From: Fimenecus sp051881435
Lineage (GTDB): Bacteria > Bacillota > Clostridia > Oscillospirales > Acutalibacteraceae
Direction: 5' to 3'
Length of the DNA: 13,173 bases
Assembly (NCBI GenBank): GCA_051881435.1
Contig: JBJEPW010000011.1
Coordinates: forward strand, 1 to 13,173
Shown here: positions 7,370-13,159 of the stretch, in pieces
Layout of the letters: each line of letters begins with the position of its first letter
How positions within the stretch are numbered: position 1 is the first letter of the stretch
Notes under the pieces: model-generated
Seen by the model: the letters and a program-made list of their open reading frames with translations, nothing else
Told to the model about the DNA's origin: nothing
Database searches by the model: none
Program-made: the position numbers and the translations under genes

Positions 7370-8080
7370 ATGATTAGAAAAATCATAAAAATAGATGAAG
7401 AAAAGTGCAACGGCTGCGGTGCTTGCGCCGAAGCCTGCCACGAGGGCGCAATTCAGATGATTAACGGCAAGGCAAAGCTTACCCGTGAAGATTACTGCGA
7501 CGGATTGGGCGACTGTTTGCCCGCCTGCCCTGCAAATGCGATTTCATTTGAAGAAAGGGAAGCCCCCGCATACAATGAAGCGGCAGTTCTTGCCGCCAAA
7601 GCCGAAAAAGCAAAAAATGCGGCGGCTCCTCTGCCCTGCGGTTGCCCCGGCACACATTCAAAGGCGATTCGTCACTCAAAGCAAAATTGCCCTGATATAT
7701 CTGCCGTATCGGCTGAAAGCGAGCTTTTGCAATGGCCCGTACAAATTAAATTGGTGCCCGTAAACGCGCCCTATTTTGAAAACGCAAATCTTTTGGTTGC
7801 CGCTGACTGTTCGGCATATGCATACGGCAATTTTCACCGTGATTTTATTCGCAATCATATTACGCTTATCGGCTGTCCCAAGCTGGATGAGGGGGACTAT
7901 ACCGAAAAGCTTGCGCAGATTATTGCAAGCAACAATCTGAAAAGCGTAACAGTTGTGCGTATGGAGGTGCCCTGCTGCGGCGGCATTGAAAACGCTGTTA
8001 AACGGGCAATTCAAGCAAGCGGAAAATTCCTGCCGTGGCGTGTTGTGACAATTACAACCGACGGTAAAATATGTGAGTAA
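7370..8080 (+). CDS. [4Fe-4S]-binding ferredoxin-like protein with Cys-rich C-terminal domain
   Basis: A 236-residue soluble protein. Residues 13-23 hold a full CxxCxxCxxxC cluster motif (C13, C16, C19, C23). The second motif, CDGLGDCLPACP (C43, C49, C53), lacks one of the usual four cysteines, so it may bind a [3Fe-4S] or atypical cluster, or recruit another ligand. A linker with CGCPG (90-94) leads to a C-terminal domain of about 120 residues with conserved-looking ADC (147), IGCPK (167-171) and MEVPCCGG (198-205, C202-C203). Ferredoxin-like proteins with this EVPCCGG tail occur in anaerobic Firmicutes and are taken to be electron carriers or redox sensors; the exact role is unknown to me. 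AAGGAGG (7355-7361) eight bases before ATG supports the start. It is divergent from a Crp/Fnr regulator, which likely controls it, and is followed by a terminator. Confidence 0.88.
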   Translation: MIRKIIKIDEEKCNGCGACAEACHEGAIQMINGKAKLTREDYCDGLGDCLPACPANAISFEEREAPAYNEAAVLAAKAEKAKNAAAPLPCGCPGTHSKAIRHSKQNCPDISAVSAESELLQWPVQIKLVPVNAPYFENANLLVAADCSAYAYGNFHRDFIRNHITLIGCPKLDEGDYTEKLAQIIASNNLKSVTVVRMEVPCCGGIENAVKRAIQASGKFLPWRVVTITTDGKICE

Positions 8081-8100
8081 TACGCATACAAAAAAATCAG

Positions 8101-8136
8101 TCCTCTTGATGCAAAGCGTCAAGGGGATTTTGATTT
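8101..8136 (+). terminator. Terminator of the [4Fe-4S] gene
   Basis: A 12-pair stem (TCCTCTTGATGC / GCGTCAAGGGGA, 8101-8112 with 8116-8127, two G-U pairs, AAA loop) is followed by TTTTGATTTAT. It begins 20 bases after the stop codon. The T tract is interrupted, so efficiency may be moderate. Confidence 0.65.
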
Positions 8137-8167
8137 ATATGCTCAAAAAACGAAACTGTTTACTTAT

Positions 8168-8173
8168 TATAAT
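8168..8173 (+). promoter_or_regulatory. Candidate -10 for the superoxide-dismutase-like gene
   Basis: TATAAT lies about 45 bases upstream of ATG 8218. No recognisable -35 is present at the proper distance, so an activator may be needed. A second TATAAT at 8193-8198 is too close to the ribosome binding site to be the likely start. Confidence 0.3.
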
Positions 8174-8217
8174 CTATTTTTCGGCTTTCGCATATAATGC
8201 TTTGAGGAGTGTTATAT

Positions 8218-8718
8218 ATGAAAAACAATGTACATTTTGTGAATTTGGGTGCTTTATCCCAAAGAAGACCTAACGCCTTTGCCCTTATCAACGGCAGTGA
8301 AAAATATCCCCATATCCACGGCAGAGTGCTGTTTTATCAAATGCGAAGCGGCGTAATAGTCGTTGCAGAAATAATGGGATTGCCGCAAAGTGATGAGCCT
8401 TGCAGCAGTCCTGTTTTTGCATTTCATATACACAGCGGAAACCGTTGCGAAGGAACAGACTCCGACCCATTTGCAGATGCGGGCGTTCACTACAATCCCG
8501 AGGCTTGTCCCCATCCCCACCACGCAGGCGACCTGCCGCCTCTGTTCGGAGCACGGGGCAGAGCATTTTCCGCTTTTCTTACCGACAGATTCACGGTGCG
8601 CGAAGTTTTAGGCAAAACGATTATCATCCACGGCTCCGCAGATGACTTTCACACCCAGCCCTCCGGCAACGCAGGAGAAAAAACAGCCTGCGGAATAATA
8701 ACGGCTGTAAAAGGATAA
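8218..8718 (+). CDS. sodC: Cu/Zn superoxide dismutase family protein, cytoplasmic
   Basis: A 166-residue protein with the Cu/Zn-SOD signature set. FHIHSGNRC gives copper ligands H70 and H72. GVHYNP gives the bridging H91. PHPHHAGDLPP supplies zinc ligands H99 or H101, H102 and D105. TIIIHGSADDFHTQPSGNAG gives H138. C77 and C158 correspond to the structural disulfide. The active-site arginine that follows GNAG-x is lysine here (K155, in GNAGEKTACG). There is no signal peptide, unlike periplasmic SodC, so it would act in the cytoplasm. ATG at 8218 is preferred because GAGGAG (8204-8209) is eight bases upstream; an in-frame GTG at 8209 overlaps that site. The family disproportionates superoxide, but activity depends on copper loading and is not proven by sequence. 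Neighbours are redox genes. Confidence 0.9.
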   Translation: MKNNVHFVNLGALSQRRPNAFALINGSEKYPHIHGRVLFYQMRSGVIVVAEIMGLPQSDEPCSSPVFAFHIHSGNRCEGTDSDPFADAGVHYNPEACPHPHHAGDLPPLFGARGRAFSAFLTDRFTVREVLGKTIIIHGSADDFHTQPSGNAGEKTACGIITAVKG

Positions 8719-8752
8719 AAATTTCCCTGCTGTTTACAAATACCGAACGAAA

Positions 8753-8932
8753 TCAGGCGTCCGAATCGGTTTTATTACACTTACAAATGCTCTTTTGTGC
8801 AGAAATAGTAGCCAAAGTATCACCGAGCTGAGTAAACACAGCGCTTAAAATGTTTATTTCATCAACAGTTAAATTGCACGATAAGGCGTTTGCCAGTGCG
8901 GTAACCAAGGCTGTCAGTTCACACGGATTCAT
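8753..8932 (-). CDS. Small Cys-containing protein, DUF6774-like
   Basis: A 59-residue protein. ATG at 8932 is chosen because a near-perfect ribosome binding site GGAGGTGA (8945-8938) lies five bases upstream; an in-frame upstream ATG at 8962 has none. The sequence MNPCELTALVTALANALSC, the pattern TVDEINILSAVFTQLGDTLA and a terminal CKC resemble the small clostridial proteins I know as DUF6774, whose function is unknown. Four cysteines (4, 19, 50, 52) might bind metal, but this is only inferred. It is convergent with the SOD-like gene, with 34 bases between them and no evident terminator, and divergent from the ATC-hydrolase-like gene. Confidence 0.75.
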   Translation of the reverse strand: MNPCELTALVTALANALSCNLTVDEINILSAVFTQLGDTLATISAQKSICKCNKTDSDA

Positions 8933-8998
8933 GAAAATCACCTCCGCTACCAAATTATGCACACGCCGCTTTCGGGGTTATTACTTGTAATGGATATC

Positions 8999-9027
8999 TT
9001 GACTGTTTACCCTTTTACGGCTAAAAT
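8999..9027 (+). promoter_or_regulatory. Promoter of the ATC-hydrolase-like gene
   Basis: TTGACT (8999-9004), 17 bases, then TAAAAT (9022-9027) is a close match to the SigA consensus, ending 63 bases before the start codon. A GACAG/CTGTC inverted repeat with a long loop lies in the leader. Confidence 0.7.
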
Positions 9028-9090
9028 AGATATAAAGACAGTTTATCAACTCGCTGTCTTGCATATCATTGTAAAACGGGGGTAATTAAA

Positions 9091-9585
9091 ATGAGTAAAA
9101 TCCACAATGAACCTAAAATAAAAAATCCGATTATTCAGGCAGTACGCGGGCAGTTAGAGCAGAGAGCTATCTGGCTTTATCTTCTTACCGACGAGGGCAC
9201 AAAAAGAGGCCTTGATAAATGGGATTTCGGTTCAGCCGCTATTCGCAGATGCGGACTTGCACAGGGCGCAGACCTTGTTGCAAAAGGCGGAACAAAAAGC
9301 CTTAAAGGCCTTAAAAAGACGCTTTTCACAAAGCCTGCACAGTGGATATTTGAAATGGATGTAAAGGAGTCCACCGACGATAAGCTTTCATTGGATTTCC
9401 ATTATTGTCCCCTTGTAAAGGGCTGGCAGAAAATGGGCTGTTCCGATGAGGAAATTGCAGTTTTGTGCGACATTGCCATGTGCGGCGACCACGGTATCGG
9501 AGAGCAATATGACGCTGTGCTCGATTTGCCTAAATGCATTGCCAAGGGTGACGACATCTGCGCATTAAGATACCGTAAAAAATAA
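9091..9585 (+). CDS. L-2-amino-thiazoline-4-carboxylate hydrolase family protein
   Basis: A 164-residue soluble protein. The C-terminal half carries the pattern I associate with the ATC-hydrolase family (PF14196): DFHYCPLVKGWQKMG (102-116), then MCGDHGIGEQY (130-140) and LPKCIAKGDDIC (146-157). The family's founding enzyme opens 2-amino-thiazoline-4-carboxylate to N-carbamoyl-cysteine on the way to L-cysteine, but many clostridial members are of unproven substrate, so a role in sulfur or thiol metabolism is only suggested. Conserved-looking Cys106, Cys131, His134, Cys149 and Cys157 could be catalytic or metal-binding. The N-terminal region (~10-60) is helical, with ICL-free soluble character. 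GGGGGT seven bases before ATG and a good promoter upstream indicate its own transcription unit. No terminator was found between it and the cupin gene. Confidence 0.82.
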   Translation: MSKIHNEPKIKNPIIQAVRGQLEQRAIWLYLLTDEGTKRGLDKWDFGSAAIRRCGLAQGADLVAKGGTKSLKGLKKTLFTKPAQWIFEMDVKESTDDKLSLDFHYCPLVKGWQKMGCSDEEIAVLCDIAMCGDHGIGEQYDAVLDLPKCIAKGDDICALRYRKK

Positions 9586-9620
9586 GACCGGTACAATAAT
9601 ATAAAAATACGGTTAATGAT

Positions 9621-9650
9621 TTGCACAACACCTTTTTTACGGCATAGTAT
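9621..9650 (+). promoter_or_regulatory. Candidate promoter of the cupin gene
   Basis: TTGCAC (9621-9626) is followed after 18 bases by TAGTAT (9645-9650). It is weaker than the promoter at 8999, and read-through from the preceding gene is also possible. Confidence 0.4.
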
Positions 9651-9668
9651 GATACAGAACACTGTATC
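9651..9668 (+). promoter_or_regulatory. Perfect inverted repeat abutting the cupin ribosome binding site
   Basis: GATACAG-AACA-CTGTATC has perfect seven-base arms and a four-base loop, and ends directly at the first base of the GGAGGTGA ribosome binding site (9669). It lies at the expected transcription start, so it may be a repressor operator (it contains a TACA/TGTA core) or an RNA hairpin that affects translation. Confidence 0.5.
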
Positions 9669-9681
9669 GGAGGTGATTAGT

Positions 9682-10119
9682 GTGAACAGACAAAGTAACG
9701 GTTTGCCGAGAATCACCGATTACGGCAACAAACCGTTGATTGTAAATATTGACCGTGCAACTAAACTGAATGAAAATTTCAGAACGGCTCTTTGGACAGG
9801 CGAGTACCTTCAAGTGACGCTTATGAGCATACCTGTCGGCGGTGAAATCGGTTTGGAAATTCATCAGAATCTTGACCAATTTTTACGCATTGAGTCAGGT
9901 TACGCCCTTGTAATGATGGGTAGAAACAGAAATTCATTGAATTACAGGAAAAGAGTTAACGATGATTATGCCGTAATTGTTCCCTCGGGAACCTGGCACA
10001 ACATCGTTAACATCGGCAATCAGCCGCTTAAAATTTATTCAATATATGCGCCTCCCCAGCACCCATTCGGAACGGTGCACAGAACAAAGGCTGACGCCGA
10101 TAAAGCGGAGCACGATTAA
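9682..10119 (+). CDS. Small single-domain cupin protein
   Basis: A 145-residue protein forming one cupin beta-barrel. Motif 1 is PVGGEIGLEIHQNLDQFLRI (51-70, followed by ESG) with H61, Q66 and E71 as likely metal ligands; motif 2 is IVPSGTWHNIVN (99-110) with H106. GTG at 9682 is chosen because a strong GGAGGTGA (9669-9676) lies five bases upstream; the frame stays open upstream to an ATG at 9616 that has no ribosome binding site. Cupins of this size are metal-binding sensors, isomerases, dioxygenases or cell-envelope enzymes, and the substrate cannot be told from sequence. Preceded by a promoter and a hairpin, followed by a terminator. Confidence 0.87.
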   Translation: MNRQSNGLPRITDYGNKPLIVNIDRATKLNENFRTALWTGEYLQVTLMSIPVGGEIGLEIHQNLDQFLRIESGYALVMMGRNRNSLNYRKRVNDDYAVIVPSGTWHNIVNIGNQPLKIYSIYAPPQHPFGTVHRTKADADKAEHD

Positions 10120-10175
10120 ATACTGTATAACGGAATCGGATTTTTTTCCGTTCCGTAAAAAAACGAATGTCATAG

Positions 10176-10209
10176 AAAAAGACGATTGCCGAAGCAACCG
10201 TCTTTTTTT
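10176..10209. terminator. Bidirectional terminator between cupin and membrane LuxR genes
   Basis: AAAAAGACG and CGTCTTTTT flank TTGC-CGAA-GCAA with one A-C mismatch (stem 10176-10207), followed by a T run on both strands. It lies 57 bases beyond the cupin stop and 31 bases beyond the stop of the minus-strand gene, and so serves both converging transcripts. Confidence 0.85.
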
Positions 10210-10240
10210 GTAAATAGGTAACAAAAAAAGATGTCATCGC

Positions 10241-11641
10241 CTACGACCTATTCATTGCGGTAATCAGTTCTGTACGGTTTGAACAATCGGTCTTTTTTAA
10301 AATGTTACGGACATGAAACTTTACCGTGTTTTCAGAAATAAACAGTTTAGCAGATATTTCTCCGTTGGAAGCCCCTTCTATTATCAAATTAAGAACTTCC
10401 GTTTCTCGTAAAGAAAGTTCATACTTTTGAATAAAAGCATTCAGGCGTTCTTCCTGACTTGGTAATGGCTGTGGGACAGGCATATAAAGCTTGTTGTAAA
10501 GCAGGAAGAAAACAACAAAAGTTATAACGAAGCAGATGCTGGATACGATTACAATGGGAATGAGTTTGTCATTCAGTATGATTCCGGTCAGATTACCTGC
10601 CGCATCGCCGATTCTCCCAAACATCAATCCGAATCCTGCGACATACAACAAATTTTCCTTCGTTCGGGCGATATCTGAGAATAATACCACGCGAAATACA
10701 GCAAGAAATCCAAACAAGCAATATCCGAGAATCCACAGAACGATACTGATACCAACCTCACCGGATAAAGCAATCATGGCAAATGGGAAAACCAAAGCGG
10801 CAAGACAGCTGACGGCTCCGTACTTTCTGCTTTTATCTCCCACAATTCCGGCAAGTATCAAACCAACAGCATAGAAGGCTCTTGAAAATTCCAGGTTTAT
10901 TCCTTTGGAAATATCCGCCATGGGAAAATAAAATCCGATTCCGCGGGTCAGACTTACCAATACGACGGTTAGCCCGGCCAAAGCAATTGTACCGGTTGAA
11001 GTTTTTTCCCCTGTATCAGTAGTCTTTTTTGATGGCATAAGTTCTTTTCCGACGATGATCATTCCGATGGTAATACAGACAAATATACCATATATGATAA
11101 GGGCAAATTCGGAGTGAAGGAAGCTCGCATGATTCGGTAAAGAAAGCAACCAAGAGGCTATACTGGACACAGCATATGCACCGCCAAAGACAATGGAACG
11201 ATATTTATGCTCTACCTGCGTTGCCAGCAAAGTGAGATAAAAGCCCGCAATGACTCCGTGAAACAGATTCATCAGATAGCCGAAAATGAGGATGTACGGT
11301 AACCGGCTTGTTAATACAGATAGGATTATAAAAGCAAAGTCCGCTGCTATGCAAGTAATAAAGGCAGACTTTTTCAATAACAAATTACTGTTTCGCTTCA
11401 TGACAATGCTGAATAAAAATAACCCGATTGCTTGAAACAAATATCCAATGACCTCTGTGAGCCAATCCACGGAAGATGATTCAGCAAAATCCAATAAATG
11501 ATACATCCAGGATAGATATCCGGTTGCGGTCCAAAGAAAACACAGCGCAATAATCATACTACACTGCAGGTTAGTTTTCAGGGTAGCATATGGTTTTGGA
11601 TATCCATTCATTTCTTCGATTACTTCTTTGCTTTTCAACAT
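10241..11641 (-). CDS. Membrane-bound LuxR-family regulator with ~12-TM MFS-like domain
   Basis: A 466-residue protein. The first ~395 residues contain about 12 hydrophobic segments with MFS-like layout (for example IIALCFLWTATGYLSW, GYLFQAIGLFLFSIVM, ILIFGYLMNLFHGVIAGFYL, IVLWILGYCLFGFLAVF, IPIVIVSSICFVITFVVFFL) and a loop between segments 6 and 7 (KELMPSKKTTDTGEKTS). The last ~65 residues are a LuxR/NarL-type helix-turn-helix (LSLRETEVLNLIIEGASNGE, then ISAKLFISENTVKFHVRNIL). Such 12-TM LuxR proteins are common in Eggerthellaceae and some Clostridia, where they are thought to sense a small molecule at the membrane and act on adjacent genes. ATG at 11641 has AGGAGT five bases upstream. It is divergent from a secreted X2-like protein, its probable target, and is closed by the bidirectional terminator. 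Confidence 0.92.
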   Translation of the reverse strand: MLKSKEVIEEMNGYPKPYATLKTNLQCSMIIALCFLWTATGYLSWMYHLLDFAESSSVDWLTEVIGYLFQAIGLFLFSIVMKRNSNLLLKKSAFITCIAADFAFIILSVLTSRLPYILIFGYLMNLFHGVIAGFYLTLLATQVEHKYRSIVFGGAYAVSSIASWLLSLPNHASFLHSEFALIIYGIFVCITIGMIIVGKELMPSKKTTDTGEKTSTGTIALAGLTVVLVSLTRGIGFYFPMADISKGINLEFSRAFYAVGLILAGIVGDKSRKYGAVSCLAALVFPFAMIALSGEVGISIVLWILGYCLFGFLAVFRVVLFSDIARTKENLLYVAGFGLMFGRIGDAAGNLTGIILNDKLIPIVIVSSICFVITFVVFFLLYNKLYMPVPQPLPSQEERLNAFIQKYELSLRETEVLNLIIEGASNGEISAKLFISENTVKFHVRNILKKTDCSNRTELITAMNRS

Positions 11642-11678
11642 GTCCGACTCCTGCCTAATGTTTTTTAAGTCTAATCAT

Positions 11679-11707
11679 ATTTTATATCATTTTCTGCAGA
11701 TTTTCAA
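11679..11707 (-). promoter_or_regulatory. Promoter of the membrane LuxR gene
   Basis: Minus-strand TTGAAA (11707-11702), 17 bases, then TAAAAT (11684-11679) fits a SigA promoter 37 bases upstream of the start codon. The CTACC-rich repeats at 11724-11752 lie just upstream of it. Confidence 0.6.
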
Positions 11708-11723
11708 TCGCATTGGAAACGGT

Positions 11724-11752
11724 GTAGGACTACCTACCCTAAAACTACCCCT
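11724..11752. promoter_or_regulatory. CTACCC direct repeats and GTAGG/CCTAC inverted repeat, candidate LuxR-type operator
   Basis: GTAGG-ACTA-CCTAC is an inverted repeat at 11724-11737. CTACCC occurs at 11734-11739 and again at 11745-11750, one helical turn (11 bases) apart. TACCCCT at the end fits the NarL-type heptamer TACYYMT. The cluster lies in the divergent region between the membrane LuxR gene and the X2-like secreted protein, 17 bases upstream of the LuxR -35. Binding is inferred from position and motif class only. Confidence 0.45.
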
Positions 11753-11981
11753 CCGTTTTTGACATTTTTCACATCTCTATCCCTGAGGGTAATAGAAAAA
11801 AATTATGAGACATCATAAAATTAAGAAAAAAGTGTTTGCATAAATATTGTTTTGTCAGCGGATGTGTACTTGCCGAACTAATCGGGGTATTCTTGTTGAG
11901 GACGGTATATCCACATTTGCTATGGACATATTATCAACACATTTTTATGGAAAGTTTTAAAAAGCACGAAGGAGAGCAAAA
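11753..11981 (+). other. Leader region of the X2-like secreted protein, no firm signals
   Basis: This AT-rich stretch must hold the promoter of the gene at 11982, but I find no convincing -35/-10 pair: TTGACA at 11759-11764 has no -10 at a fitting distance. A small CCCTGAGGG palindrome lies at 11781-11789 and an imperfect TATCCA/TGGACATA inverted repeat at about 11909-11931. The lack of a consensus promoter suits activator-dependent expression. Confidence 0.4.
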
Positions 11982-12971
11982 ATGAAAAAGAGAAGACTTT
12001 CATCACTAATCCTGACAATGTGTATGGTGTTGTCACTGGTACCGACGGTCGCCTATGCTACCGAGGTTGAAAACGGCGGCGCACCTGTCAAAGTCACCAC
12101 CTTAGATAACTCTGTTGACGCTTCCTCAATATGCGTAAGTCTTAACATGCTGTTCCGTGACAAGGAGACCGGAGAAGAGGAACTTCTTGAGGGTATCGAC
12201 ACGATTACTCCGGAGAATGTAAACGTCGGCACCTTTGAAACGGTTAAGACAAATGCAATTGAAGATGCAAAAGCGAAGCTGAACGAATATCTGGAAATGA
12301 CCCGCAAGGAAAATCCTGATGTAAAATTAACGGTTGTCGGTGATATGGACGTGGAGGGCGATGCTGTACCTTTTGACAATCGGACCTATACCATGAAAAA
12401 TTACGGCGATGATGATATAATCATAGGTGACGAAGTTCCCGGCGGTACAACGGGTGGAAACCAAACCAGCTCACGATATATGCAGATTGACGGCGATTAC
12501 GGTAAAACAGGCATCTATTCCGTCACCATGACAGTTGAGGTTCAGGCTGTCGGTGACACACCATCCTATGATATTATCGCAGGCGCAAACGGAGTTTGGA
12601 CACAGAGCAGCGACGGAACACTTACTTTCCGTGCAAACGGCGACTTAAACAACTTCACCGGCGTTAAGGTTGACGGTACGCTTATTGACGCGAAGAATTA
12701 TACGGCGGTTTCCGGCTCTACTGTCATTACATTAAAGACAGATTACCTCAAAACGCTTCCTGCCGGCGCACATACACTTACTGTTGTATATACCGACGGC
12801 GAGTGCAGTACGAATTTTGTAATTCAGGCAAGCCAAAACACAGGTATGCCCGACATCCCCAATACAAGCAATAACAGCAGTATTACGCTTTGGATTGCGT
12901 TGCTGTTCATTTCCGGTGCAGGCGCACTGGGAACAACAGTTTACAGCAGAAAGAAAAAGTATTCTGAATAA
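11982..12971 (+). CDS. Secreted cell-wall-associated protein with X2-like Ig-fold domain and sorting-signal-like C-terminus
   Basis: A 329-residue protein. Residues 1-26 form a signal peptide (KKRR, hydrophobic LILTMCMVLSLVPTV, cleavage after AYA). Residues ~30-190 form an acidic region I do not recognise, ending in a GGTTGGNQTS linker and a beta-rich part (GIYSVTMTVEVQAVG). Residues ~194-283 read YDIIAGANGVWTQSSDGTLT, then FRANGDLNNFTGVKVDG, then LPAGAHTLTVVYTDGECS, matching the X2-like carbohydrate-binding/Ig-fold module common in Firmicutes surface proteins. The tail has a Pro/Asn/Ser segment (MPDIPNTSNNSS, 289-300), a hydrophobic segment (LWIALLFISGAGALGTTVY) and RKKK, the layout of a sortase substrate, although the motif is IPNTS, not LPxTG. 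AAGGAG about seven bases before ATG supports the start. Likely surface-displayed and controlled by the divergent membrane LuxR protein. Confidence 0.88.
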   Translation: MKKRRLSSLILTMCMVLSLVPTVAYATEVENGGAPVKVTTLDNSVDASSICVSLNMLFRDKETGEEELLEGIDTITPENVNVGTFETVKTNAIEDAKAKLNEYLEMTRKENPDVKLTVVGDMDVEGDAVPFDNRTYTMKNYGDDDIIIGDEVPGGTTGGNQTSSRYMQIDGDYGKTGIYSVTMTVEVQAVGDTPSYDIIAGANGVWTQSSDGTLTFRANGDLNNFTGVKVDGTLIDAKNYTAVSGSTVITLKTDYLKTLPAGAHTLTVVYTDGECSTNFVIQASQNTGMPDIPNTSNNSSITLWIALLFISGAGALGTTVYSRKKKYSE

Positions 12972-12990
12972 TAAACGGTTATAAATTTGC

Positions 12991-13026
12991 AAACCGCCGT
13001 TACGGTGTATGCCGTAGCGGCGGTTT
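12991..13026 (+). terminator. Terminator of the X2-like protein gene
   Basis: AAACCGCCG-T-TACGG and CCGTA-G-CGGCGGTTT form a 15-position stem with one T-G pair and a six-base loop, 19 bases after the stop codon. The 3' T tract is only three bases before CAC, so it may act in both directions or partly as an RNA-protecting hairpin. Confidence 0.75.
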
Positions 13027-13097
13027 CACTATACAAAAAGATGTCACCGCAGAGTTCTGATGTGGGCTCGAACCGAAAGGAGCATATAGCTAATGAA

Positions 13098-13159
13098 ATA
13101 TCGCTGACGCGATATGAAATAATCCTTACGGATTATGAAATATTCGGCTAACGCCGAAT
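13098..13159. repeat. Array of three perfect hairpins with TGAAAT spacers, runs toward window edge
   Basis: Three perfect seven-base stems follow one another: ATATCGC-TGAC-GCGATAT (13098-13115), ATAATCC-TTAC-GGATTAT (13119-13136) and ATTCGGC-TAAC-GCCGAAT (13142-13159). All loops are TNAC, stem sequences differ, and GAA or (T)GAAAT separates them. AAAGGAG at 13076-13082 precedes ATG at 13094, but that frame stops after four codons, so it is not coding. Arrays of this style recur in gut Clostridia intergenic regions in my memory, and this may be the end of a small mobile or REP-like element. Confidence 0.7.

Noticed and set aside
8209..8217. GTG start for the SOD-like gene, giving 169 residues
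   Set aside because: The GTG overlaps the GAGGAG ribosome binding site; ATG at 8218 has proper spacing.
10130..10156. Hairpin ACGGAA-T-CGG / CCG-TTCCGT as cupin terminator
   Set aside because: On the plus strand it is followed by an A run and not a T run; the hairpin at 10176-10209 is the better terminator.
13065..13074. tRNA T-arm-like GGCTCGAACC
   Set aside because: No acceptor, D or anticodon arm can be formed around it, so it is not a tRNA gene.
13098..13159. CRISPR-like array
   Set aside because: There is no constant direct repeat of CRISPR length, spacers are only 3-6 bases between hairpins, and no cas genes are nearby.
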